NCBI GenBank assembly: GCA_017940105.1
Contig: JAGAZG010000087.1
Coordinates: 1 to 7,834 of the forward strand
DNA: 7,834 bases
Origin: Mailhella sp.
GTDB taxonomy: Bacteria > Desulfobacterota > Desulfovibrionia > Desulfovibrionales > Desulfovibrionaceae
Direction: 5' to 3'
In this document: piece by piece, positions 1 through 5,572 of the stretch
How positions within the stretch are numbered: the stretch's first letter is position 1
Layout of the letters: the number at the start of each line of letters is the position of its first letter
The notes under the pieces: model-generated
Database searches by the model: none
Told to the model about the DNA's origin: nothing
The model's input: only the letters and a program-made list of their open reading frames with translations
Translations under genes and position numbers: made by a program

Positions 1-3
1 ATA

Positions 4-31
4 ATTATATTAAATTTACAATTGTTATCAA
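4..31 (-). promoter_or_regulatory. Sigma-70-type promoter reading leftward out of the window
   Basis: On the minus strand a -35 TTGATA (31 to 26) and a perfect -10 TATAAT (9 to 4) are separated by 16 bases. The flanks are very AT-rich. A 14-bp inverted repeat, AATTG-TTAT-CAATT (20-33), overlaps the -35 and spacer and could be an operator. On the minus strand two GATAAT/GATAAC hexamers lie side by side, which is faintly Fur-box-like. The gene it would drive lies left of base 1 and cannot be seen. Confidence 0.5.
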
Positions 32-39
32 TTATCATG

Positions 40-293
40 GTATCATCGCCGACAGCTTGCGCTTGGCATCGTTCCCTGCTCAGAAACGCCTGAAAAAATT
101 TCGCGCTGCTCCGGAATGCATGGCTGTGAGCAAATCTCTGCTTCAACGTATATGAAAATACTTATTCAAGAGGGATGCCCTCCAAACCGGCCGCAACGAA
201 GACCCCGACCTGGAGGCCGGGGTCTTAAACCAGAATGGAAATAACGATAAGGGCAATGCTCCGCGCCTACAGACTAAACGGAGCGCATGATGA
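40..293. other. Gene-free stretch with two hairpins
   Basis: No convincing coding sequence is visible on either strand. The stretch lies between the leftward promoter at the window edge and the 3' end of the PDZ gene. It contains a 9-bp-stem hairpin (199-226) and a weaker 6-bp inverted repeat, GCTCCG/CGGAGC (258-263 and 279-284). The rest shows no structure I can name. Confidence 0.5.
199..226 (-). terminator. GC-rich hairpin, likely terminator of the UvrA-like/PDZ transcript
   Basis: AAGACCCCG (199-207) pairs perfectly with CGGGGTCTT (218-226). Two further C-G pairs inside close a TGGA loop after one mismatch. It lies about 70 bases beyond the reconstructed end of the PDZ gene. Neither side has a good T-tract, so intrinsic termination may be weak. 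The stem core AGACCCC/GGGGTCT is the same as in the hairpin at 5442-5466. Confidence 0.45.
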
Positions 294-438
294 TCATTTC
301 AAAATATAAGCAGTCTTGCCTTCTTCTATGGGCAGATGGCCGAATTTAATTTCAGGCTTAATCCCTGCATTCGAGGGCAGCATCATTGACAAGGCAGTCG
401 CGCAGTTCCTGATGTGCGCCTGGCACCACGCGGGTATC
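294..438 (-). pseudogene. Frame-shifted natural C-terminus of the PDZ gene
   Basis: Directly after the run of seven A's (minus-strand view of 439-445), the frame one base ahead of the PDZ reading frame is open for about 47 codons and ends in TGA at 296-294. It reads like genuine protein, beginning KIPAWCQ and ending with GIKPEIKFGHLPIEEGKT followed by AYILK and stop. It holds a hydrophobic patch (ATALSMML) and ordinary codon use. The PDZ frame itself ends at 358 with a bland polar tail. Removing one A joins the two. This is therefore read as the original C-terminus, displaced by a homopolymer indel. Sequencing error and polymerase slippage on A7 are the main alternatives. It has no start of its own. 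Confidence 0.7.
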
Positions 439-951
439 TTTTTTTAAAGCGGAAGGATCAAATTTCAGGGCGGGAGCCTGTTCAAACTTGCCGTCCAGAT
501 AGATTTTCTTTATCTGCTCAGAGTAATTGACAGAATTTCTGCGCTGGAATGTCGGGCCGCTCTCGGCGGTTGTATACCGGTACCCGTTGAGGCCTGAGGG
601 CATGGGGCGCAGTTTAATTATTTTGCCCTTCGCCATGCCTCTTTCTCCCTGAGCAGGGCGGTACACGAGCATGACCAGGTCCTTCACGTCCCTTACCTTC
701 AGCATTTCGCTTCTTACCTTGTCTTGCATAACCTTGAAATCTGGCCCCTGAATATCGAAAATCGTCCAGTCGCGGTCTGCCCATCCTATGACAAAATCGC
801 CTGCGAGCAAACCGGCTGCAGCCGCAGGCTTGTCCTTCAGCACATGCGAGACGAAAGTCAGGCAAACCGAAGGGGCGGCACGTTCGATCAGCCAGCATTC
901 CAGAGGCAGCGGACGAAGCGGTATGGAATCCGTATCAGCCTCCCCTATCAT
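358..951 (-). CDS. PDZ-domain protein, reading frame shortened by a frameshift
   Basis: This open frame encodes 197 residues of a cytoplasmic-looking protein with no signal peptide or membrane segment. Residues about 28-100 resemble a PDZ domain: a beta strand (VCLTFVSHV), a ligand-loop-like PAAAAGLLAGDFVIGW, and a closing strand LVMLVYRP. PDZ domains bind peptide C-termini; the ligand here is unknown. The only canonical start is ATG 951, with a weak AAGGG upstream. Coding character continues upstream to 1014, so this start may be artificial. The last 28 or so residues after the AAAAAAA run (439-445) look like a wrong-frame tail. The gene lies downstream of the UvrA-like gene on the same strand, 72 bases after its stop, and is probably co-transcribed. 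I do not recognise a named family beyond PDZ. It is a broken or phase-variable gene, or an assembly error. Confidence 0.6.
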   Translation of the reverse strand: MIGEADTDSIPLRPLPLECWLIERAAPSVCLTFVSHVLKDKPAAAAGLLAGDFVIGWADRDWTIFDIQGPDFKVMQDKVRSEMLKVRDVKDLVMLVYRPAQGERGMAKGKIIKLRPMPSGLNGYRYTTAESGPTFQRRNSVNYSEQIKKIYLDGKFEQAPALKFDPSALKKDTRVVPGAHQELRDCLVNDAALECRD

Positions 952-1014
952 CTCGCCCTTGCCGTTCTTGTATCCCGTTCCAAATCCAAAATCGCCGGCA
1001 GTTATTGATGATAC
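952..1014 (-). other. Upstream coding extension of the PDZ gene without a start codon
   Basis: In frame with ATG 951, the 21 codons from 1014 down to 952 read VSSITAGDFGFGTGYKNGKG then E. This is glycine-rich, protein-like and free of stops. An in-frame TAA stands at 1017-1015 and no ATG, GTG or TTG is present. The first codon is GTA (1014-1012). An AGGA (about 1024-1021) overlaps the stop of the UvrA-like gene at ribosome-binding distance. The simplest reading is that a GTG or ATG start was lost by point mutation. Alternatively the chance-open stretch is untranslated and ATG 951 is used. Confidence 0.5.
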
Positions 1015-1023
1015 TTAAAAATC

Positions 1024-3528
1024 CTACAGAAAGCGCCCTGTTATGCTGTCTTTATTGCTCCGCATGTCCTCCGGTGTTCCGCAGGCAACAATCCTGCCTC
1101 CCTGCTCTCCCCCTCCGGGCCCCATGTCAATCACATAGTCCGCATTGCGGATCACGTCCAGGTCATGCTCAATGACAACGACCGTTGCACCGTTGTCTAT
1201 GAGCATCCGAAACACCTGCAGGAGCGTCCTGACATCCAGCGGATGCAGTCCGATGGTGGGCTCGTCAAAAACAAATACGGAATCAGTTTGCACCTTGCCC
1301 ATCTCGCTGGCAAGCTTAAGCCTCTGCGCTTCGCCTCCGGACAAGCTCGGCGTTTCTTCCCCGAGGGTGAGATAGCCAAGCCCAAGGTTCTTCAGCACCT
1401 CAAGGCGGCCATGTATCACCTTCATGTCTTTGCAGAATTCCAAGGCTGTGTTCACGTCCATATCCATAACTTCAGGCAGGGAACGCGACATGCCGTCCTT
1501 ATTCTCATAGCAGATCGTCCATGCTTCCTTTGCATAGCGGGAGCCTCTGCATTCCGGGCAGGGAATGTCCACATCAGGCAAGAACTGAACGTCCAGGCTT
1601 ACGGATCCGGTTCCGTCGCATACAGGGCAGCGCAGTTCGCCTGTATTGTAAGAAAAGGCAGACGCTTTTTTGCCCCTGTCTTTGGCATCTTTTGTTTTTG
1701 CGTAGATCTTGCGCAGCTCGTCGTGAACATTGGCATAAGTGGCCACAGTGGAACGGATATTGATCCCAATCGGCGTCGCGTCAATAAGCTTGACGTGGCC
1801 TATGCCTTCAGCGGAAACATGCCGTATGTGCGCAGGGAGCTTTTCTCCAGCCGTGAACGCTGCCAAGGCAGGCACGAGGCTTTCGAGAATCAGCGTCGTC
1901 TTGCCTGAACCGGATACGCCTGTGACCACGGTTAATCTGCCCTTGGGGATATCCACCTCAAGCGGCTTCACCGTATGAAGGGCCTCTGTGGAAAGGTGGA
2001 TGCCTCCATATGCAAACATTTCATCTTTGGACGCCTGGGCGCGGATAATCCGCGTTTTACCCGACAAGAAAGGACCAATAAGGGAAGAGCTGTTGCCGGC
2101 CATGTCTCTGACGGTGCCTTCCGCGATCACCTTGCCGCCGGCAGCGCCGGCTTCCGGCCCCATCTCAATGATCCAGTCAGCTTCCTTCAGAATCTGCGTA
2201 TCATGATCCACCAGCAGCACAGAATTGCCGTCCGTCACCAGATCATGCATGACGCCGGTCAGCCCGGTTATATTGGCGGGATGCAGTCCGATGGACGGCT
2301 CATCCAGAACATACAGCACTCCAGTCGTGCGGTTTCTCACAGCCCTGGCAAGCTGCATTCGCTGTCTTTCCCCTGTGGACAGCGTGGAAGCCGCCCGGTC
2401 AAGCGAGAGATAGGCCAGCCCCAAATCCATGAGCCTTTTTGCCACAAGATGAAAAGAAGCGCAGATGCTTGCGGCCATGGGCCGCATCTCTTCCGGCAAA
2501 GATTCAGGAACACCCCTGACCCAGTCGCAAAGATCAGACAGCGGCATCATGCAAGCCTGATCAAGGGACAGCCCCCGCAGCTTCGGCGCTCTGGCCGCAT
2601 CCGACAGACGTGTTCCATGGCAATCACGGCAGACTTCTTCTTTTAAGAATTTCTCCACCCGCTTCATGCCCTTTTCGTCCGTGACCTTGTTCAGCGCATT
2701 CTGTACGGTTGCCACAGCGCTGTAATAGGTAAAATCCATCTCACCTGCGGTCACGCTCTCCTTGTTCTTCGGACGGTAAAAAATGTGCTTCTTCACCATG
2801 GGGCCATGAAGGACGATATCCTTTTCCTGCGCCGTAAGCTCTCTGTAGGGCACATCTGTGCGCACCCCCATTGCCCGGCATACATCCGTCATAAGGGACC
2901 ACATCAGGCTGTTCCACGGAGCAACGGCTCCGCCGTCAATGGTCAGGCTTTCGTCGGGGACAAGTGTGCTTTCGTCCACGGTGCGGACAGTGCCCGTGCC
3001 GCCGCAACTCTTGCACGCCCCCTGGCTGTTGAACGCAAGCTCCTCTGCGCCCGGACCGTAAAAATGCACGCCGCAGACAGGGCATACAGATTCATGTTCA
3101 GCAGCGACATCCATGGATGGGGGGCAGTAATGCCCGTTCGGGCAGCGATGGCTTGCCAGGCGCGAAAACATAAGCCGCATGCTGTTGAGCAGTTCCGTGC
3201 CTGTGCCAAAGGTGGAACGAATCCCCGGCACGCCAGGCCGCTGATGCAGCGCCAGTGATGCGGGAACATACAGCACGTCATCCACGTCTGCCCGTGCAGC
3301 CTGGGTCATGCGCCTGCGCGTATAGGTGGAAAGCGATTCCAGATAGCGCCTGGAACCTTCTGCATACAGCACGCCCAGAGCCAGCGACGACTTGCCGGAT
3401 CCAGACACGCCGGCTATCCCGACGATCTGGTTGAGGGGAATGTCCACGTCAATATTTTTGAGGTTGTGCACCCTAGCGCCTCTGACCTGGATTGCCTGAG
3501 GAATCGTTCTGCCCATTGCCGCCACCAT
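1024..3528 (-). CDS. UvrA-family ABC ATPase lacking the UvrB-binding module
   Basis: This is an 834-residue cytosolic protein with two ABC ATPase halves that probably binds DNA. Half one has Walker A GVSGSGKS (40-47, K46), a degenerate signature LSTGERQR (383-390), Walker B LYVLDEP (405-411) and H442. Half two has Walker A GVSGSGKT (537-544, K543), LSGGE (729-733), FVFDEP (752-757) and H788. Zinc sites typical of UvrA are C149/C152/C172/C175 and C634/C637/C657/C660. Canonical UvrA is about 940 residues. From memory of E. coli UvrA, the first Walker lysine to first zinc cysteine spans about 216 residues, against 103 here, so the UvrB-docking domain is missing, as in class II UvrA2/DrrC-like proteins. 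A role in tolerance of DNA-binding compounds is inferred, and canonical excision repair is unlikely. Start ATG 3528 has AAGG four bases upstream; Met5 is a weaker alternative. It is probably first in an operon with the PDZ gene. Confidence 0.93.
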   Translation of the reverse strand: MVAAMGRTIPQAIQVRGARVHNLKNIDVDIPLNQIVGIAGVSGSGKSSLALGVLYAEGSRRYLESLSTYTRRRMTQAARADVDDVLYVPASLALHQRPGVPGIRSTFGTGTELLNSMRLMFSRLASHRCPNGHYCPPSMDVAAEHESVCPVCGVHFYGPGAEELAFNSQGACKSCGGTGTVRTVDESTLVPDESLTIDGGAVAPWNSLMWSLMTDVCRAMGVRTDVPYRELTAQEKDIVLHGPMVKKHIFYRPKNKESVTAGEMDFTYYSAVATVQNALNKVTDEKGMKRVEKFLKEEVCRDCHGTRLSDAARAPKLRGLSLDQACMMPLSDLCDWVRGVPESLPEEMRPMAASICASFHLVAKRLMDLGLAYLSLDRAASTLSTGERQRMQLARAVRNRTTGVLYVLDEPSIGLHPANITGLTGVMHDLVTDGNSVLLVDHDTQILKEADWIIEMGPEAGAAGGKVIAEGTVRDMAGNSSSLIGPFLSGKTRIIRAQASKDEMFAYGGIHLSTEALHTVKPLEVDIPKGRLTVVTGVSGSGKTTLILESLVPALAAFTAGEKLPAHIRHVSAEGIGHVKLIDATPIGINIRSTVATYANVHDELRKIYAKTKDAKDRGKKASAFSYNTGELRCPVCDGTGSVSLDVQFLPDVDIPCPECRGSRYAKEAWTICYENKDGMSRSLPEVMDMDVNTALEFCKDMKVIHGRLEVLKNLGLGYLTLGEETPSLSGGEAQRLKLASEMGKVQTDSVFVFDEPTIGLHPLDVRTLLQVFRMLIDNGATVVVIEHDLDVIRNADYVIDMGPGGGEQGGRIVACGTPEDMRSNKDSITGRFL

Positions 3529-3555
3529 CTGCCCTTCTTTAGAGTCAATGCATCA

Positions 3556-3589
3556 GCAAATTTCTAAGTTACTAATATTTGCTTGTCCA
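3556..3589 (-). promoter_or_regulatory. Candidate promoter of the UvrA-like gene with an overlapping inverted repeat
   Basis: Minus-strand -35 TGGACA (3589-3584, five of six to consensus) and -10 TAGAAA (3566-3561, four of six) are exactly 17 bases apart. A start site near 3554 would give a leader of about 26 bases before ATG 3528. An inverted repeat, GCAAAT (3556-3561) and ATTTGC (3577-3582), covers the -10 and most of the spacer, a position where a bound repressor would block polymerase. The regulator is unknown. Confidence 0.4.
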
Positions 3590-3654
3590 TACCACTGAAA
3601 AATTATGGCAGGAAAGATTCTGCAACACAATGCCACACAACTTTCTTTTGCAAA

Positions 3655-3672
3655 GGATTGCATGGATTGCAT
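3655..3672. repeat. Two tandem copies of GGATTGCAT
   Basis: GGATTGCAT occurs at 3655-3663 and again, directly adjoining, at 3664-3672. A related GCATGGATT recurs at 3777-3785. The position between two divergent genes would suit a regulator-binding direct repeat. Chance duplication is equally possible. Confidence 0.35.
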
Positions 3673-3807
3673 TCATGCGCTATGGTTGTTTCGTCTTCAA
3701 AAAACGTTCCACCAGGAGGCTGCCGCAAAGCGTATTTTTCTGCCGTTCTTTCACGTAGGATAACAGAAAATCATGTGCATGGATTTACCAGGTCATCGCA
3801 TAAACCC

Positions 3808-3813
3808 AAGGAG
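3808..3813 (+). promoter_or_regulatory. Strong ribosome-binding site of the lipoprotein gene
   Basis: AAGGAG lies five bases upstream of ATG 3819. This near-perfect Shine-Dalgarno fixes the start of the lipoprotein and picks the plus-strand frame over the competing overlapping frames in this repetitive region. Confidence 0.8.
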
Positions 3814-3818
3814 TTGCC

Positions 3819-4148
3819 ATGAGAATTATACCGAAGCTGACAGCTATGTTTGTTGCAGGCGCCTTTGCCATGTTCGCCACCGGATGCGTCGTGGTGGACG
3901 ACACCTACGATCCCCCGGCTCCGCCGCCTCCTCACCATGTCCGTCCAGCGCCGCCTCCGCCGCATCCTCATGTACGGCCGACTCCTCCCCCGCCGCATGT
4001 CCGCCCAGCGCCGCCTCCGCCGCATCACCAGGTTCGGCCGACTCCTCCCCCGCCGCATGTCAAGCCGGCTCCCCCGCCGCATCGCCCTCACGGAAAGCCG
4101 GCGCCTGTGCCTCCGCATAAGAGGCCAGAGAAGCGGCCTCGCTACTAG
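3819..4148 (+). CDS. Pro/His-repeat lipoprotein
   Basis: This is a 109-residue exported lipoprotein. Residues 1-22 form a signal peptide (MRIIPK, then a hydrophobic core LTAMFVAGAFAMFA) ending in the lipobox ATGC, with Cys23 as the lipidation site. Position +2 is Val, not Asp, which suggests sorting to the outer membrane. After VVVDDTYD (24-31) the rest is low-complexity: repeated VRP[A/T]PPPPH blocks (residues about 33-88), then a Lys/Arg-rich tail ending KRPEKRPRY. Such a chain would be extended (polyproline II) and periplasm-spanning or surface-exposed. The many histidines could bind metal, and the basic tail could contact peptidoglycan or nucleic acid; both are inferences. The start is fixed by AAGGAG. 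The gene is monocistronic, divergent from the UvrA-like gene, and followed by a strong terminator. No named family is recognised. Confidence 0.85.
   Translation: MRIIPKLTAMFVAGAFAMFATGCVVVDDTYDPPAPPPPHHVRPAPPPPHPHVRPTPPPPHVRPAPPPPHHQVRPTPPPPHVKPAPPPHRPHGKPAPVPPHKRPEKRPRY
3939..4058 (+). repeat. 60-bp tandem duplication inside the lipoprotein gene
   Basis: Bases 3939-3998 and 3999-4058 are two in-frame copies of a 60-bp unit differing at five positions (55 of 60 identical). They encode residues 41-60 and 61-80. Each unit is itself built of two Pro/His blocks of 11 and 9 residues. A truncated third unit starts at 4059. Identity also at third codon positions points to recent slippage or unequal crossing-over rather than selection on the protein alone. 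Confidence 0.85.
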
Positions 4149-4181
4149 CAGAACGGACTATCTTTTTGACAGATTAAAATA

Positions 4182-4224
4182 AACATCCCATGGTTTCCGG
4201 CGCATGCTGGAGCCATGGGATGTT
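4182..4224. terminator. Bidirectional intrinsic terminator between convergent genes
   Basis: AACATCCCATGG (4182-4193) pairs perfectly with CCATGGGATGTT (4213-4224), a 12-bp stem. In the plus direction it is followed by TTGCTTTT. In the minus direction it is followed by TTTATTTTAAT, the better T-tract. It sits 33 bases after the lipoprotein stop and 4 bases after the dehydrogenase stop, so it can end both transcripts. Confidence 0.88.
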
Positions 4225-4228
4225 GCTT

Positions 4229-5338
4229 TTACCAGGCCTGGGCAAAAAGCTCTTTAAGATCGCCAAGAGAAGGCCGGCGGGGATTGGTAGCCGTGCACAA
4301 GTCTTCCAGCGCATGAGCGGCCATGACATCCACAGCAGCAAAGAACGCCTTCTCGTCAATGCGCAAATCGCGTATGCGGGCCGGAATGCCCATGGCGTCA
4401 TTAAGGGTGTCAATGGCGTAAATAAGGCTTTTTGTACCCTCTTCCACATTTTCATGGGGCAGTCCGATGACCCTGGCAAGCTCCCGGCAGCGCACGCCTG
4501 CGTCAAAGCTGTTGAAGCGTATGGCATAGGGCAGAAGAACCGCGTTGGCGAGGCCATGCGGCACATGAAAATGCCCGCCCAGCGCGTGCGCCATGCTGTG
4601 TGTTATGCCGAGCCCGCTGTTGTTGAAGGCCATGCCCGCCATGCATGAGCCAAGGAGCATCATTTCACGCGCTTCCATGTCTTCCATATGCTTATAGGCT
4701 CTGAGCAGGAACTTGAAAACATAGTTGATGGCCTGCACCGCCAGCAGGTCGGTGAATGCATTGTGATTTCTCGTGATATAGGCTTCTATGGCATGCGTGA
4801 GCACATCCATGCCCGTTGCCGCCGTCACAGACGGGGGCACGGTGCGCGTGAAGCGCGCATCAAGCACGGCTATGTCAGGAATCAGGCTTTCATCCCTGAG
4901 CGGAATTTTCACCCCGTGCTCTTTATCGGTAATAACGGCTATGGAGGTCACTTCAGAACCGGTTCCGCTGGTAGTCGGTATGGCAAGCAGGGTCGGGCGG
5001 TTCATTTCAGAGCTGGCTTTGCATGCGAAATAGGCAATGCCCTTTGCGGTGTCGATGGCAGAGCCTCCGCCAAGGGCAATGATGAGGTCAGCCTTGCATG
5101 TAAGCAGTGCAGCGGCCCCCTTCTTGACCGTTTCCAGCGAAGGGTCAGGTTCTACATCTGAAAAGACAGAATGCGGAACATTATGCCGCCCCAGATGGCT
5201 TGTAACCTGGTCAGCAAAGCCACTTTTGACCATGAAGGGGTCTGTGACCACAAAGGCTTTGGAGCAAGGCAGTTCTTCAAGCGTGTCAAGAGCATAATTA
5301 CCATAACAGATTTTTGTTTTACCGTAAAACTGAGTCAC
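4229..5338 (-). CDS. Iron-containing (group III) alcohol dehydrogenase
   Basis: This 369-residue cytosolic NAD(P)-dependent oxidoreductase should interconvert an alcohol and an aldehyde. The N-terminal Rossmann-like half carries GGGSAIDTAKG (90-100), which binds the dinucleotide, followed by AIPTTSGTGSEVT (119-131). The C-terminal helical half carries the metal site: D178 and H182 (GMDVLTHAIEAY), H247 (GITHSMAH) and H261 (VPHGLANA). These match FucO-type iron ligands, so the enzyme looks intact. The start is GTG 5338 with only GGGG five bases upstream. No later Met would keep the conserved N-terminal strand, and the predicted N-terminus is the usual distance from it. It has its own promoter and a leader palindrome, and is separated by a terminator from the upstream operon. 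The substrate cannot be read from sequence: candidates include short-chain aldehydes (PduQ-like), lactaldehyde and sulfoacetaldehyde. Confidence 0.95.
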   Translation of the reverse strand: MTQFYGKTKICYGNYALDTLEELPCSKAFVVTDPFMVKSGFADQVTSHLGRHNVPHSVFSDVEPDPSLETVKKGAAALLTCKADLIIALGGGSAIDTAKGIAYFACKASSEMNRPTLLAIPTTSGTGSEVTSIAVITDKEHGVKIPLRDESLIPDIAVLDARFTRTVPPSVTAATGMDVLTHAIEAYITRNHNAFTDLLAVQAINYVFKFLLRAYKHMEDMEAREMMLLGSCMAGMAFNNSGLGITHSMAHALGGHFHVPHGLANAVLLPYAIRFNSFDAGVRCRELARVIGLPHENVEEGTKSLIYAIDTLNDAMGIPARIRDLRIDEKAFFAAVDVMAAHALEDLCTATNPRRPSLGDLKELFAQAW

Positions 5339-5360
5339 AACAACCCCGCATAGAATGACA

Positions 5361-5379
5361 GATGCACAAAAAGTGCATC
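5361..5379. promoter_or_regulatory. Perfect palindrome in the alcohol dehydrogenase leader
   Basis: GATGCAC-AAAAA-GTGCATC is a perfect 7-bp inverted repeat with a 5-base spacer. It lies about 23 to 41 bases downstream of the predicted transcription start and 23 bases upstream of the GTG start. It could be a repressor operator acting as a roadblock, or an RNA hairpin. It is not followed closely by a T-run, so it is a poor terminator. The binding protein is unknown. Confidence 0.6.
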
Positions 5380-5407
5380 CCTAAATTTTTATCTGTACTT
5401 CTTCACT

Positions 5408-5436
5408 AGGATATATGGAATCGTGCCGCAGGTCAA
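5408..5436 (-). promoter_or_regulatory. Sigma-70-type promoter of the alcohol dehydrogenase
   Basis: On the minus strand -35 TTGACC (5436-5431, five of six) and -10 TATCCT (5413-5408, four of six) are 17 bases apart. This predicts a start near 5401 and a leader of about 63 bases. It lies immediately downstream of the terminator of the preceding operon, so the dehydrogenase can be expressed independently. Confidence 0.6.
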
Positions 5437-5441
5437 ATGAA

Positions 5442-5466
5442 AGACCCCATCTTGCCGACGGGGTCT
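5442..5466 (-). terminator. Intrinsic terminator of the tctA-racemase operon
   Basis: AGACCCC (5442-5448) pairs with GGGGTCT (5460-5466), with two more inner pairs. In the minus direction the stem is followed by TTCATTTG, a modest T-tract. The plus direction has none directly adjoining. It sits about 107 bases beyond the lyase remnant and just before the dehydrogenase promoter. Confidence 0.6.
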
Positions 5467-5572
5467 ATGGCAGACTTACTATTTTTCATGGAGGATCGCA
5501 ACGTTGTTCAACTGCAACATTCTCTCCTCTGTTACGATGAATAAAAAATCTCCCGTGAATGTCCGTAAAGGA

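Larger units (their letters stand above)
3529..3818. other. Divergent intergenic region, UvrA-like gene versus lipoprotein gene
   Basis: No convincing gene lies in these 290 bases. They hold a candidate leftward promoter with an overlapping inverted repeat (3556-3589), a 9-bp tandem repeat (3655-3672) and the ribosome-binding site of the lipoprotein gene (3808-3813). For the rightward gene, TAGGAT (3756-3761) could be a -10 element, but only an AT-rich TATTTT stands at the -35 distance, so I do not call that promoter. Confidence 0.5.

Noticed and set aside
18..36. Fur box at the left-edge promoter
   Set aside because: Only about 10 of 19 positions agree with the classical 19-mer, so the call is not supported beyond general resemblance.
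116..247. Small plus-strand open frame of 43 codons
   Set aside because: It reads through the 199-226 hairpin, has no ribosome-binding site and has an atypical Arg/Pro-rich composition created by the hairpin.
1024..3528. Calling the ATPase the housekeeping excinuclease UvrA
   Set aside because: It is about 100 residues short, with the deletion placed at the UvrB-binding domain, so it is a paralogue rather than the repair subunit.
3583..3822. Plus-strand 79-codon frame in the divergent intergenic region
   Set aside because: It has no ribosome site and no family resemblance, overlaps the lipoprotein start, and crosses candidate promoter elements.
3939..4080. CRISPR-like tandem repeat
   Set aside because: The units adjoin directly without spacers and keep a protein reading frame. 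It is a coding repeat.
3771..4118. Minus-strand Arg-rich open frame over the lipoprotein gene
   Set aside because: It is a shadow of the GC-rich Pro/His repeat. The plus strand has AAGGAG, a signal peptide and a lipobox.
4229..5338. Assignment of the dehydrogenase as sulfoacetaldehyde reductase (SarD) of taurine degradation
   Set aside because: Family and possible taxon fit, but no taurine-pathway gene is in the window and sequence motifs do not fix the substrate.
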